Shown: positions 26,301 to 40,400, counted from the first letter of the stretch. The stretch is DNA of 64,000 nt from Cyclina sinensis (GCA_012932295.1 JAAONU010000014.1:40346770-40410769); one strand, 5' to 3'. The notes: a model not told the origin generated them from the letters alone. Program-made: numbers and translations.

Positions 26301-27884
26301 TTCAAAGTTGGTGACATCTATTTTCAATTATGACACATGTAACTCTCAACAGAGACATAAAAGGAACGAAACAGAGGCCAAACATACATATTATTTCTGG
26401 CTTTTATCCACTGGGAACCAGTAATGCCTGGAAACAGGGTATCAGCCATCTAGGAATGGGAAACATTTTAACTGTTTGCATTGTTCAATCAAAAATTATC
26501 TGTCTTCCATGTTCCATTCATATATTGTCTCTAAAATACCACTGAGACGTACTGGCATAAATATCTGAACAACAACAAAAGCAACATTGACTGCAAGGAA
26601 CAAAAAGCATGTCAAGACAAAAAAGTAAGTTCAATATTAACAGAATTAGCATTTAAAATTTCAACTTAGTAGCAGGTGTATATTGTGTAATCACACTGTA
26701 GTGGAAGATGAAGTTCATTTCAATACTGCAATTTACTTTTTAAATCTGAATCAAACTGCAACTATTTACAATTAAAAAGTTTTGCTAGATATTTTTTTTG
26801 TAAGTTTACATGTTTTCATTCTATCAAATTCAAGATTGGTATCCGTTATTATTTGATACAGTAGAAGGCACCTTTAAATTCTTTTTATATCTTTAAAAAT
26901 TACTTCATCATAATTGTTTCACTAATGGTTAAAGTATAAACCAACTGGAGATAATGGTATTGGTTACATTCAAAACCCTTTGCTAAGTTAACTTGTATAA
27001 CGTTTCAGAACTTTTCGTTTTCTGTCTTGCATTTCAAGAGATTCAATATCCATAGACACAAATTATTTCTAAATTCCAGAATACTGCACCTGATCCAGGT
27101 CTTGGGACACAAACCTTAGATTTTCAATTCAGCACAGTTCGGCACATAATTGAATCTATTTTCAATTAAAAGCTGTAAACTTATTAAGTAAGATATAATG
27201 GTCTAGAACTTTTCATATTATTGAATGGTAAATTCTAGAATGATGATAATTCCAAAATCGGCTAATCCATCATCTTTCGGAAGTAAACTGCTGTGAAGTG
27301 AAGACAGAAATAGCTCAATTATTGTCAAAATGCACACTTCTTCGGTATGTACTGACTTCTCTTATAGGTAGAAGAACGTAATACATCACTCAAAAATATG
27401 ATAAGGACAAAATTCATATGATTTGGTGAAAAATGATAGATAGATGCTGAAACTCAAGAAGAGTGGGTCAGATATCTTAGTGACGTCAGTCAAAAGAAAG
27501 GTATTCAAATGACCTCAAAAAAAGGAGAATTAAATAAATTCATCCCTATAACTTCTGTTTGTAAATAGTAGTCATATTCTAACATTTAAATTTACTCAAA
27601 ATATTGTACAAGGAAAATTAATGCTCTCAACAGTGTCAGCAAAATCTTTTTATAACATTTTATACCAAAGTAAGTTTGTAAAACAAGAAAGAATTTTTTC
27701 CAATTACTCTTTCAAAGAAAAGTCTAGACTTGGTAACAATGGAGCAAAACTATATAAGGATGGTCAAGAGTAGGTGTGAGGAAACATTATTTATTGACCT
27801 GGTGAGATTTCTTTCATTGACCACTTTAACAAACACAAAGCCATAAATATTAAACTCCCTTTTAAAAAATAACTCTTTAAGTTG

Positions 27885-28400
27885 TTAGGGTCTAGTGCAT
27901 ACCTTCCTATAATTGTATAAATACAACCTCTGACAATGCGTCAGGGAATCGATTCTTTAGCTCAGTGGTTGGTGTTTGTCTTCAATGTGCTAAGATCCAA
28001 GTTCGAATCCCACTCTTGGTTATGTATTCTAAGATGCACTGCATCTTTCTGTTAATGAGTTTCATGTTGGTTAGATGGGAGCTTGTCCAGGAAGACCCCT
28101 CCTGGACTTAGTTGTGAAATTAAATAAAAAAGAATCTTTCAAGATCTCTGTCTGATCTTCTGATCTAAAAATACACAACACCAATCGTAATCATAAATGA
28201 TGACTTTCTCAAGAGGGGATGTGTTACGGTCTAGTGCATACCTTCCTATAATTGTATAAATACAACCACTGACAATTGCGTCAAGGAACCATTAAGAGTA
28301 TTGGTCTTCAATGTGTTAAGATCAGAGTTTGAATCCCACTCTAGGTTTTGTATTCTAAGATGCATTCCATCTTTCTGTTACAGACTTTCTTGTTCGTAAG
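27885..28400 (+). repeat. tRNA-derived SINE-like repeat in tandem, period 339 bp
   Basis: Unit 1 has A-box TAGCTCAGTGGTTGG (27958-27972) and B-box GTTCGAATCCC (28001-28011). GTCTAGTGCATACCTTCC and ATAATTGTATAAATACAACC occur at 27890 and again at 28229, so a second unit follows head to tail. Unit 2 keeps a B-box-like GTTTGAATCCC (about 28327-28337), but its A-box is destroyed. Unit 1 contains a CTGGACTTAGTTGTGAAATTAA tail region. The family matches the antisense repeat at 1-375. Confidence 0.75.
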
Positions 28401-31060
28401 AATGTAAGGCATATGATTTGAAGCCCAGGAGTCAATTATGACATTTAAGTGAACAAAAAATCTACCAAAATATCATCTAATAAAGGGAGATGAAAAATGC
28501 AAGTAAGCAGTTGAATAAATGCTGTTAAGGAAGTTCTCTTTATTCCTTTATATTTCATGACATATCTGCATCTGAAATACCCAATTACCAATTAAAACTC
28601 ATCATCTGAAATTTAACACATGTCATAAAACCAATAGATGCAAAATTCATTCAAAGAAAAAACAAGTTCTGCATATGATACCCAACAATGGAGTATTTTA
28701 TTGGTAGTGAAAAATCACAAAGAGGCAGTTTCTGCCAGAAGTTTATCTTTATTAATCTGACAGATATTAAAGCAATACAGGGACATTTAAATAAAGGGTA
28801 TCAACAATAAACAGCTATAGCCAAAATACCCACTGCTGATTGTACCATAAAACACATGTATTTTGTAAGGTGACTTTTTCACATTTCATTTTGAAATGAT
28901 ATTCTGTCTATTTCTTTCAACTTTCATACTGTTATTATAAATCTTAAGACCTGAGGCAAATCAGCTTACATCAAAAATGAAACAAAAAGACAGAAAAGGA
29001 CAGAAGGAAAGAACACAAATATTGTGTAGTCAATTTAAAAAAATGAATTTATGTCCATTAAAAGATAACACTATACTTCTGTGAAAGTTATATTGGTCAG
29101 CTGACTGCTCAACCTTAAAGAGAACTTGGGATGCTTGATCATTGGGTCAGGGAGAGAACTTGGGATGCAGGATGACTGGGCCGGGGAGAGAACTTGGGAT
29201 GCCTAATGATTGGGTCAGGGAGAGAACTTGGAATGCAGGATGATTGGATCGGGGACTGAGAAAAAGGGGTTCAGATATAATGCAACTGATGTTGAAACCA
29301 AGTGACAGAAATGCAAACACTGATCCATTTTTAAACACTGTCTTTGTGAAAAAAATCTTTTCCAACAAAATCTGTCTTCTCTACAGTACTGGTTAGTGAT
29401 TTTGAGATTCAAAACATCAAAATGGTATCTGATTATTAATAGCCAGATTCAGATAAAACTTTATTGTCTTTTCCATTTTCTTGTCAAATGAAGTCTTGAA
29501 TTTCTGGGCAAAATGACATTTACTACCAATCATAAAACCCCTTGTCTTTTATTATGAAAATCAGGATGCAGTACCAGCACAACTAATGTCCATTTAATGG
29601 GCATTTGGTCACTTCAATATACTGTTTAAGTACAAAATAAAATCAAAGAAAACACATGTATCAAAAATGACCAGTAACCAAGGTTACTGACCCCTCACCG
29701 GAATAATAAAAAAAAGGGTCATCATAAAAAGCAGCAACAGCAGACGGCAATTATTTAGATATAATAATTTTCTGACATTCAAATCAAGAAATAGTTGCAT
29801 GCAGTTTCTTTAATTTTTTTATGGGAACTGTTCTTTAAAAACATTAAAACTAATTATGAGCAGAACAATTTCAATCTAAAATTTCCTTCCTTTAGAAGTC
29901 CTGTTAGTGATATGGTATCATTTACCTTTTGTGATAATGCTTGAAAATAAAAGTCTAGCCCAGCCTTTTAAGATCAACTGTAAACAATTGATTTATCTAG
30001 GTAAAAAAGATCATCTCAAAGTTCATACAATTTATTCTGTTTTACTTAATTTCAAATTTGATATCCCATAATTCTAAATTTGATTGACAGTTCCATCTGT
30101 GTTTTACCCATGATCCTCAGTTTTATGTATATTTCTCCCATAATGCATCTCTGAAGCAACATACTGAAGTCGGTAATGAAAAGGAGTTTGGACATTTTAT
30201 GACAAAATGAACAGAAGGTCGAAAAACATGACCATAAAAGGTAATTTAAATCCTGGGGTTTATTACATAAATAGGGGTTTAGTGGTTTAAACCTGAATAA
30301 ATTTGAAGCAATTAAAAGAAATAAAATAACTAATGAATAAACGTAGCTTAAAAGAATTACTCTGATTTTATGGGAGAGGAATTCGATATTGCTATGACAC
30401 TGCAGATAAAAATGAAACTGTATTCTATCAAACTCTTCTACTTTACACTTATTTTGCAGGTTTTGGGTTGCTTTTTTATCTAGGTTTCCATTACAGACTC
30501 ATATGTGATAAGTTTGTAGACATTTATCACACAATTTTTGCATGCCTAATATAGATACTGTTACATATCTTGTGCATGAATTATGAATGCAATAATTAAT
30601 ACCTCATTTTCACATGCTGGTAAAATTAAAGATAATCAGGCGAAAAACGTCATAATGCAATAGCTGTAATTAGGTGACACTGAGTCCCTGTTTAAACTTA
30701 TTTATTTTACATAGGCAGGGAAACAAATTCTTACACCTTGTATCAATCTTGCTGGATGACTGCAACCTGATTTTAAACCAGTCTTTAAGCCAAAAAAGTG
30801 AAATGCCAAAAAGTCACCCAACCTGCAACCACTCGACTGAAACTCCAGTATTTTGTTTCAATAAGATTGTTGTTTTACTTACATCAGAACACAATTAAAC
30901 CTGAGTCTATGAATTGCTTAGAAAGTAAGTAAAATACACAATTTGCTATGAGTGTATTAGGCCATATCAATGAAAAAAAGAAAAGTCCTCTTGTATCTTA
31001 AACTGAACTTCAGAATATTAAATTAGAGTGACTTTTGCATTCTTTTCTCTCAGAAATACT
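28401..31060. other. Non-coding stretch
   Basis: No gene was recognised. The only structured feature is the 34-bp minisatellite at 29119-29254. Confidence 0.5.
29119..29254. repeat. 34-bp minisatellite, four units
   Basis: Units start at 29119, 29153, 29187 and 29221 with consensus AGAGAACTTGGGATGC followed by a variable ATGATTGG(G)TC(A/G)GGG half. Units 1 and 3 resemble each other, as do 2 and 4, suggesting a 68-bp higher-order duplication. Confidence 0.9.
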
Positions 31061-31063
31061 TAC

Positions 31064-31330
31064 CGGAAGCCTTGATGCTAGACAATAACAAGTATTCACT
31101 TTGGAAAAAGCAAATGCTATCTTAGTCTCAATATTTCGACTGCAAGACCGACCGATTTACAAACTGATATTACATAGATGTCGGCCTTTACGTCTCAACC
31201 AGTTAGATTCAAAACTGTGTCGGAAATCGAGGTTTAAAAATATAACTGATCGATAAACTGCCGTCAGGTAGAGTTTTAGCGGTGTCCAACAAAAACATGT
31301 TGACATGTGTAGAGTTTATAAGTGTAATGC
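31064..31330 (-). other. Weak candidate first (untranslated) exon of the protocadherin
   Basis: The minus strand has a near-consensus donor, TTCCG|GTAAGTATT (exon end 31064), preceded by a locally CpG-containing segment. Splicing to the acceptor at 5840 would give a 25-kb intron. No start site, TATA box or transcript evidence was seen, and part of the segment (31120-31191) is one arm of a dispersed inverted repeat, so this may be only a repeat with a fortuitous donor. Confidence 0.15.
31120..31191 (+). repeat. Left arm of a widely spaced inverted repeat
   Basis: This 72-nt segment is the reverse complement of 32769-32844 apart from a 4-nt insertion in the right arm. A further related block, TTTGTTGGGCTA followed by TCTATA, lies at about 31560-31582 and is inverted again at about 32700-32725, so the symmetry extends beyond the core. 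Confidence 0.85.
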
Positions 31331-32768
31331 ATAAAAAACATAAAATTTTCTTATCTATTTTCTCTTATATTGATTCAGTTTGGATTAAGCTTTACAGATA
31401 TGTATTAATTTTTTTCAAGAAATATTGAGTGCAAATATATATCTGAAGTTGTCAAAGTTAGCGACGAGATTCTGGTTGCTGGCATATACACATAGAAGAA
31501 AAACTTTCAGCATTGTTTTGAATCGTAAGTGGGTTGTGCGCGAAGGGAGACCATCATCCTTTGTTGGGCTAGTGCTATCTATAATGTATTTATGAATTTA
31601 TATATAAGTCATTAAAAACTATATATCAGTTTGAAACTAAGAAAGAGATCATTTTGAAGTAACACTGGCAATACTTATCACTACAGTACTTCTTGTAATT
31701 CTGAAGGCTTTTTGACAGATTTATTAATTCTGAATGATGTACTGTACAATCTTACCATGCTGAACAGAACAGAATAGAACATGGTTATGTATTTGTAAGG
31801 ATTTACATATACCTTTGTTAACATAAAATAATTTTTCAGTTATTATCTGAACTTTTAGATGATCACAATTTTGCCCACTATTCAGCAAACTAAGTTTTAG
31901 TTAAAGCACAATGTCACACTACAATATTCTGTGCAGACATTGCGGCATCTTAGTAATAAATGGTTCATGCAATTTATCAATTTATACAAATCATTTACAA
32001 TTCACTCTGTGCACAATAATATCTGCATATAATTCAGCATCTCATTAATAAATGGTCCATGCAATTAAATAATAAATTATTACAAAGCATTTTCATGCAG
32101 TTCTGTTATTAAAAGGGCATACCCTACAAATTGAATAACCATTTTATTGGTAGATTGTCTTTAAAATTTAAAATGATTGATAATACAAAGAATAACATCA
32201 GTTCAAAAATCTCTCCATTATGCACAGACTATAGTCAAAATAATTCATGTGACGTCTTGAGCAAATTCTGAGATATTTTTGTTACGGGTCAGAATCTCGC
32301 AGAGGCGAGGCATTGACCCATACAAAAAATTACACAATATCTCGACATGCTTACAATTACTTGGACTAACATAGACTATAGACTTTCAGAAAGTGTTCTT
32401 TTCGAATAAATTATGGCAATCCACCCAAATACGGTACAACAACAACTCTGTAACAATCTGTTGCAGTTAGAATTCTCTACTAGTTGATACCTAGACATTG
32501 AATAATGATTTATTAAATTTCATACATTTTTACATGACTTTAAAGGGAACAGTACCCTCTAAATTTTAGGATATATATGCTTCTTAACCTGCAGAATTTT
32601 TGTAATGGATTTGTCCAGCTTTGAATTTGGAATAGGCCATTCAAAATTTAAGGGATTAATTTTTGAATATCAAAATAAAAATTGAACTACCAACAGTATA
32701 GACACTGGTTAGCCCAACAAATTGTGCGCCAGGGCTCTTTATTGTATTGACGATGGTCGCTTTGCGCA

Positions 32769-32844
32769 GTAAAGGCCGACATCTAGCTATGTAATATCAG
32801 TTTGTAAATCGGTCGGTCTTGCAGTCGAAATATTGAGACTAAGA
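32769..32844 (-). repeat. Right arm of a widely spaced inverted repeat
   Basis: Mirror of 31120-31191, with AGCT added near 32783-32787. No convincing target duplication was found immediately outside the arms, so element boundaries are unresolved; it may be a DNA transposon with long inverted repeats or two independent copies of one repeat. Confidence 0.85.
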
Positions 32845-34283
32845 GACTGGTCAGACTGCACGGATATGCAGGCTGGCCTGGCTCTATACTGGTGGCAAAG
32901 GCTAATCACTTTAATGGTTCCATCAGATTAAAGGTTAAATTACAAGTGAAACACTCAAATAAAATCTTAGTTGTTTAAATTTTCTTTTTTTTCTCTCAAC
33001 TAATATGAGTCTGTACACCAACAGATTCAATTTATTTTAAGAAATATAAAATCTTGAAAATATATATTGCTGTCTCCTGATGTTACTTTCACTCATATAC
33101 TTTCCAGAATTATGAAAAAGTAAGCTTGTTAAACTTTCCAAAATATCTTTGAGCCTATTTTCTCTGAAACTTAATAATAACTAGCAAAGTCAAAAACTAA
33201 GTTTCAAACACCCCTTGAACTAATTTAGTACACTGTCACTTTCGATAAAATTAAGTCACAAGAGTATGTAAAAAATCACAACATTGAAAAAAAATCAATT
33301 TTAATGAGCACTTTCCAAAATAGTGCCTGATAGAATTTTCACCAGCATACAATTAATTATTCATACTCGCTCAAAATATCACAGAAAATGTTCAATCAAG
33401 AAAAATAAACAACAGAGTAAACACCAGACAAAAAACACACACTTTTTTTAGTAAAACATAAAATCTAAAACAAATATTTACAGTAAATAATTAAACAGAC
33501 ACTGTCAAAACATACCTGTTATAATATAGAGAAATTCTGACATCCATCAAGTTTTCAAAGCTGTGTTAACATTGCAGCTTTTTCTGTAATATCTCAGAGG
33601 TATCAAAGATGTCTGTCTCTCCTTCCCTCCTGAAAATGCAAACTATCCAATTAATCAGATTTAACAAGCATCTATCATGTTTCTGGTATCAGAATTATTG
33701 TAGATTTATCAAATGTAAATTTGTGGAATCAAATATAACACAGGAATAATCGCACCTCCTCCACTAAAAGCAGCGGGACTGTGAAACTGTAATCATTGGA
33801 AAACCATGAGAATCTCTGCTACGAGAGTCAACGAGTTTATAATGAGGCTGTGGCTAACTAACGGTTAGATTCCCCTGCCAGTGGTTTATAAAGAGGTGTA
33901 AGAAGCTTGGGTAAGCTACATCAGATCCCTTATCTAGAAGGGTTTACAAAAGGGTCCTTTTGAGGTAGTAAGCTGCTGTAGACAAGCCGCTGTAGACAAG
34001 CTGTGCTTTATCTAGATGTTAAGGGTATAAGGATCGAGAGACCTTTTTTTTATTCCTGAGAGTTGCCTCTAGAGTCTTTAGTTAATATTATCTTTGATGT
34101 GACAAGATTATGTCCTCATTTGCATATTTTAGATATGTAGAATTAAAAGTCTCTTCTCTGAGACCAGAAGTTCCTTGCCGAAATAAATAATTGTACTTTT
34201 ACTATTACAGACTGTACAAATTGTTTCGAGAGAAGTCTTAATTTTATGACTTGTGATTTTTTAGATGTATTAAATAGAGGATA
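32845..34283. other. Non-coding stretch
   Basis: No gene was recognised. A short GTAGACAAGC(C/T)G(C/T) duplication is present at about 33978-34008. Confidence 0.5.
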
Positions 34284-34435
34284 TTTGTTTGTTTTTGTGG
34301 AAGATGAGAATTTATTTCATCGAGTGAACACCATATGTAATATTTTCACGAGTGGCGCAGCCACGAGTGAAAATATAAACATATGGTGTTCACGAGATGA
34401 AATAAATTCCCATCTTCCACTAAAAAACAAACAAA
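34284..34435. mobile_element. Foldback (hairpin) MITE-like element
   Basis: A near-perfect 152-bp inverted repeat. The left arm starts TTTGTTTGTTTTTGTGGAAG and the right arm ends CTTCCACTAAAAAACAAACAAA; the arms of about 70 nt meet at GTGGC-GCA-GCCAC (about 34352-34364). Only a few mismatches and a small indel are visible. The flanking DNA up to about 34620 is open in one plus frame, but that frame runs through the hairpin and looks accidental. Confidence 0.85.
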
Positions 34436-37400
34436 TTTTCTTTTTATTTTATGCCAACACGTCAAAAATGGGTTTTTTAATGATATTTTTAATCAGGGCC
34501 TTCAATAAATTCCCCATGGTTAGCCCCAAATCAGTTAATGCGTACTTTGGTTACTCCGCACAAAAAAAGTGCAGACAATCTCTAATACATATGATAACTT
34601 TACTTCTGCTGAAATAAACTGAATACACTTTCATCAAATAACATTTATTTTTGTCTACACAGTCTATCAATATTTATTGATTTTTTGCCATACATACTAT
34701 AATTATAAAAGCGGATTAATACCGAGTAATATTCAATCAATTGAATTGAAAGTCGGCCATATTGGATATTGTCCATGTGAGTTATGTAAACAAATCAGAC
34801 ATTTTAAATAATTTATGGCGAATTTCATCAATGTTCACAACTAGTTAGGCTCAGGAATTCAATATTATAATTGGATTTAACAAGGTAAATAAATTTCGAT
34901 CGCTGTCACAGTCTGAAATACAGCGGATTCTCTTGTGTTGGGGAAATTCCTGAAGTTTCATCAAGCAGTAGTTCCAGCACAAACAGTGTATTATCAAAAT
35001 GGTAATTAACTGATTCAAAACAGTGTATTATCACTTTTATCTCACTGATATTTCCCTATATTTCATTGGTAGGCATAAAATAAATGGTCTTAATTTTGTT
35101 AATCAGACATTACAGATTGATTACTTCCTTACTAGAATAAAAGTTTTTTTTCTGTTGTCTATATTTTCATCCTCGTGTAAATTACAAAAGGCAAGGGTAA
35201 CACTGAAGATTTATTTTAGCAAACTCTCCAAAAATTTCACAGGAATTTCAAATTATCATTCTAAGGAAACTCATCCAATATACCAATGAAGTTCCTATGG
35301 AAATTTAAATGGAATATAAAATTCTGAAACTGCAGGGAGGAAAAAAAAAAGAAAAAAACCATACAGATAACTATGACTTAGTACAAAATAACTAAACTAA
35401 TGAGTACAAATTTCTTAGATGCAAGCAATTCATAATAAATGGGTTAAGATTATGTACCAGCTATTACCTGAGAAACAAAAGGTGCAAATCAAATAAAAGG
35501 GTTATATGTGTTTTGCTTTGTGTATGTTAGCCTTTATAACCATGTTTATAAACACTGTATAATCACATCAAACTTTGGCTCTGATACTAATAATGTTAAT
35601 TACTGTGTTACCTCCCTTTGTAACTATTCAGCCATTTGTAAGGTGGTGTTTAAGAACTGATTAACATGCCTAGGACAGTTGCTTTGAGGAAATCTCATTT
35701 TCTGGCAAAACACAGACACAATTTCAACAACACAGTTGTGTTTATTTTTAATTATTTTATGGCAACAGATCAAACAATTTTGAAAATGAAGGTTGAGGAG
35801 AATTTATTTTTAGGATGGTTTCATAAAACAGATATTAGAAGAGAGAATGAATCAAAAGTGCATGTAACATGCATCTGAAGCTGTTTTCATAGCTGTGATT
35901 AGCAGTAACAAAATACATTTTAAATATCAAAGTGTGCACTTTATCTTTCTTTTTTTCTGTAAGTCAGAAACTGTTTTTTCCCCATCATCATTTTTATAAA
36001 AAAAATCTTGCTAAGGAAATTTTGAACTGGACAATTTTGGGTATGGGTGGGTCCTTATGGGAAAAGGGCAATGATTTAAAGGTATAGAGGTATTCAATAC
36101 AATATCTTAACAACTACCAGGTATGATGCCATGTACGAAGGTTATTCCTGCAGCTTCACTGAATCCACCAATTTACTGATGTGATGTTGTAAACAAACAC
36201 ATCTCAACGTAACTTCCTTAAAACAGGACCAGGGCAGATGAGATTAGGGCAGCAGGCATGAATTTGAGAGTTTTAGGTAACCTGACTGTACAAGAAGCAA
36301 AGAATAAATGCTGCAGAGATTTAGCCATCACATTAAAAGCTTCTGGAATTATTTGAAGGACAGAGAATGGTTAATAGCCAGCAGAGTCATAACATTTATT
36401 TGATAGCTAGCAATTGGTATGACAGATCATTATTGTCTCAATGTTTGATTTCATTCTCTCCACACAGAAAGAAAAAACTGTAACCATTAAACACCACTAG
36501 CTTTGATAGGGAAAAAACACCAGAAAGAAATGTTCACAAGCTTTGATAGAGAAAAATCAAAGGACAAAATTTGATGATATTTTCAAACATAGAAAGATTC
36601 AAATTATGTTTAAATACTTGAAAACCCCTTGCTAGCTATTATGCATTGTAAGTGATGCTAACATATTTCATGTTGTATTTATATAGATTCATAATAAATC
36701 TGATCCTATTATGGTAAAGTCAACCTCTATTAAAAAGCATAATCAAGTTTGTTCTCCTGAAAAAGGCCAGCACTAAATAAAACCTGTGAAGAAAGGTCAA
36801 CATTTCATTTTGTGAAGAAAGGCAAACCATTTCTGCATGACGGTGTTTGCTGACACAATCATAGGTCACAGCAGATTTAAAAGAATATATAAAGAAAGAG
36901 ACTAATAAAAGATTCAGGAATACTTTGTCGCAAAATTTTAAACATAGAACCATCCTGATGAAGAATATTCTACAGAAACCAGTTATCTGAGACAAGACAG
37001 CTTCAGGAACTTATGACATATGATGCATGGAAACTGCGCATGTTTGAACAAACACTAAAACGAAGAAATATCTTCCATTCTATTTTACTGACACATGAGT
37101 GTGAAAGTGTGAAACTGGTAAACTGTCAGGCCAATGCAACTGCATGATACTGACACTTCTGAAACCAAACTCTGAAATTCAGCAAGTTTATTCATGAAGC
37201 ATACATTAACTAAACAAAACAAAAAACAAAACAAAAATTGTATTTATATTTTATATCCGTGCAACTGCCATCATTTGCAGTAACAAAACTTAAGTCATGC
37301 AACTGTTTGGCGTCTCTCAGGAATAAGATGCCAGAATTGTCATATAAAATAGAGATTGTTACTTAACTACTGCTATTGATTCCTACTAACCAGACTGAAC

Positions 37401-40400
37401 GATCACAAATTTTATTTCCTCCCATTTAACTGATACACTAGATTGAGGTCCAACCTCAGTAGAATTACATCATTAATAATCTGCCTATCTCCATCTGAAT
37501 TTGTAACAAAATAAGATATAAATTTCATGAAATTGAAACACAATTCTGAGCTGCTTAGTCAATATCAAAGCACTGAAAGAACAGTAAGACAATATTTTGT
37601 AAATACTCATCGATTTAAGCCTGCCTAGCCAGGATTAAGTTTTATTAAATGAAAATCTATTCACCATACAATTTAGGGCAATGTTTATCTCCTTTTGTTC
37701 CTCTTTTAGCTAACATTTACCATTTTATTCTGAAGCAAAGAGCAATTATATATATTTCCTTTTTAAATGGAAGGGAGGTAATCTTAGCACTGAAACACTG
37801 TCACATGGCCTAAGTACTATCTTTTAACAAGAAAATGTAGCCTTGAACAGTGAAAACAGTTTCTGCTTTATATTCTAGAGCTAAAGTGAATTTATACTTA
37901 TTTTCAAATATCAAGAAAAACTTATATTATTAACAAAACAATTAAGCACACTCCTCGGTGACTGAAATTTAAACAGTTTATTAAATTTATTTACCTTTGA
38001 ACATAATTTGCGAGTGAAATCCAGTTAACGATAATTTTTCCACATTCAATTCTTCAAAAATAACTTGAGATTCTTTGAAATGTATATAATCAAGTATCTA
38101 TAAAGTAGTAATATGAGCAAAATCTATTAAAAGAAATCAGTTAAAGACATGAGTGACTGAATTTTACTAGAAAACAAACCATCTTTAGAAATCTACAAGC
38201 ATACTGTGATGATACATTACCCACTCTTTACAGCCAAAATTTCATTACTTGATTTCCAAAAAAAATTATCTAATGTACCTTAAAATTGATACAAAATTTA
38301 GACACAGCATATAGAATCTAGTTGAAATACCATAAAAACAGGTAAGTCCTGCTAATAAGACTGAGATTATTTCAAAATAATTTAAAATTTGGCCAATTGA
38401 AAGAACTTAAGTGTGCAAGCTTGAACAATCTAGAACAGAATCGAATAGAATGAAACATATGATGTTTGTTATAGATTTGTACATTGTACATCATCCTGAT
38501 AACATCGTATTTACAAACACTTTACCAATGAGATAATAGGTAGAGTGTTCATATAATAAGGTTTGTTATTTAAGACTGATTCTGTAATAAGATCACTTTT
38601 TAACAGGTCTTATAAAGACCTGATATTTACTGTATGCAAGCATAAACTAAGTGCGACTCAATTTTGTTACAAGATTAATTCCATGTGTACTATCCCCTAT
38701 ATTATTCTATATATACATGTATCTATACAATATACTCAAATAACATTAATGTCTTTTATAATATTCAATTTATATATTTTTAATTAAATTGTTGATATTT
38801 CATTTTTCATGTTATATTTTTATTGTGTTATGACATGCTGTGAGCATTAGGTATTTCCTTATATAGTAAATTTCAACATACCATCATACACACTTCTTAA
38901 CATTTTCATTTTACTGGTATATTTAGTCTCTCTGTTTATTATCCACACTGTTAAATTAAAGCCACTATATTTACAAACACAATATGATATTAAATAACAC
39001 AACACAAAATGTTCTCCAAACAGAATAGAGAGAGCAAATTTATCTACATATTTTTTTCTTTTCTTTTACTTAACATGATGTAAAAATAGACTTAAAATAT
39101 GTTACTGTTCATTCATAAAATGACCCATTTAATCTGTTCAAATGTGGAAAACAGTGAATTGTTGCCTATAATATATGGTTTCCTAGCAACTTTAAAAAAG
39201 ACCTTAAAGAAATTTTGTCAAAGTGTGATGTAACTGTAATTTCATAGCTGAAATCATCTATCGTTGCTCATGTAGAAATCTCATTACCACTTGAAAATGT
39301 GAAAAACTTTCAAATTAAATGTAAACACACTCCTCTCTTCTGTACATGCCAACTGGTTCAGGCTCCTATCTTTTATTTTCTGCTGAAAGCATATTATTAA
39401 CTTGGCTCAAATTATTATCAAAAAGCATAAATTGTTTCTCAAATTGTTACAAAGCCTGGAGAAAAGGTTACTGAAGCAAAAACAATAATCTGGGGGTTCT
39501 GCAGACTTGATTGGCAGGAGTAAGGGGCTGGCAAAACATGCTGGAACATATTCTGCTAATTTGCTGGAATCCTTTTAGGTGTTGAGATGTTACGAATGAT
39601 CTGATTTCAAACATTCTCTTCTCTGCCAAAATCAGAAACTCGTAACTGACATGAATAACTAATTGTTTTGTTGCAAAAAAATAATCATTTCTGAAAAAAA
39701 AAACTGTTCCTCTGAGAGTAAAAGGGTGGCAGTGAAAGAGCGAATGTTAACAAAAAAACATGGCAAGAATTTCTATAAGAATAACAATAAATTAAAATGT
39801 TGACAGAAACTGTCAGTCAAACCCTATTTCCTCATTAGTGGAGAATTTCAGGAGCAAAAACAACAAGGATTTATTGCGTAACATTTTCACGATAATGTAT
39901 GAACGCACAAATTGCCATAATTCAACAAACAATATGGTAACAGTCTTTGTCTTACAAATAAACAAACTTGACAAGCCAGAAGCTTTGTTTCCTAATGGTT
40001 GACATGGTAATGATCAAGTATTTGTTTGCCTTCATGACTCGCCTGCTATCAAAGAGGAGTTTCAGCCTCTCACTGTTCTAAGAGAATCAGGAACACCAAT
40101 ATAAACAGTGGATATATGTGTGTCTGGAAATATGACTGCTTTCTAATGATTAAGATATATTTGCCTTGGTGTACAGTTTTAAGAAGCAGTTTTACAGATT
40201 TTTAAATGGTCAAAATGTTACAATACACATGACATTTTAAGATATAGTACCCTAGGAGACGGCACTAAAGGAAGCTTTAAGCCAGCAGTCATGTCAGAAT
40301 TTTATCATATTAAGAATGTCTCTGAAGACTTAAATTCATTGAAAATATTATATATATGAGAAATTTCTGAATAATGTTTGAAAAACCTAAATCAAATAAG

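Larger units (their letters stand above)
17614..27880. other. Long non-coding stretch
   Basis: About 10 kb of AT-rich DNA with no convincing exon or RNA gene. Apart from two CT/GA microsatellites, only poly-A/T runs and short random frames were seen. Presumed intronic or intergenic. Confidence 0.55.

Noticed and set aside
34246..34617. 123-codon plus-strand frame
   Set aside because: Reads through the foldback element at 34284-34435; composition is typical of random AT-rich frames.
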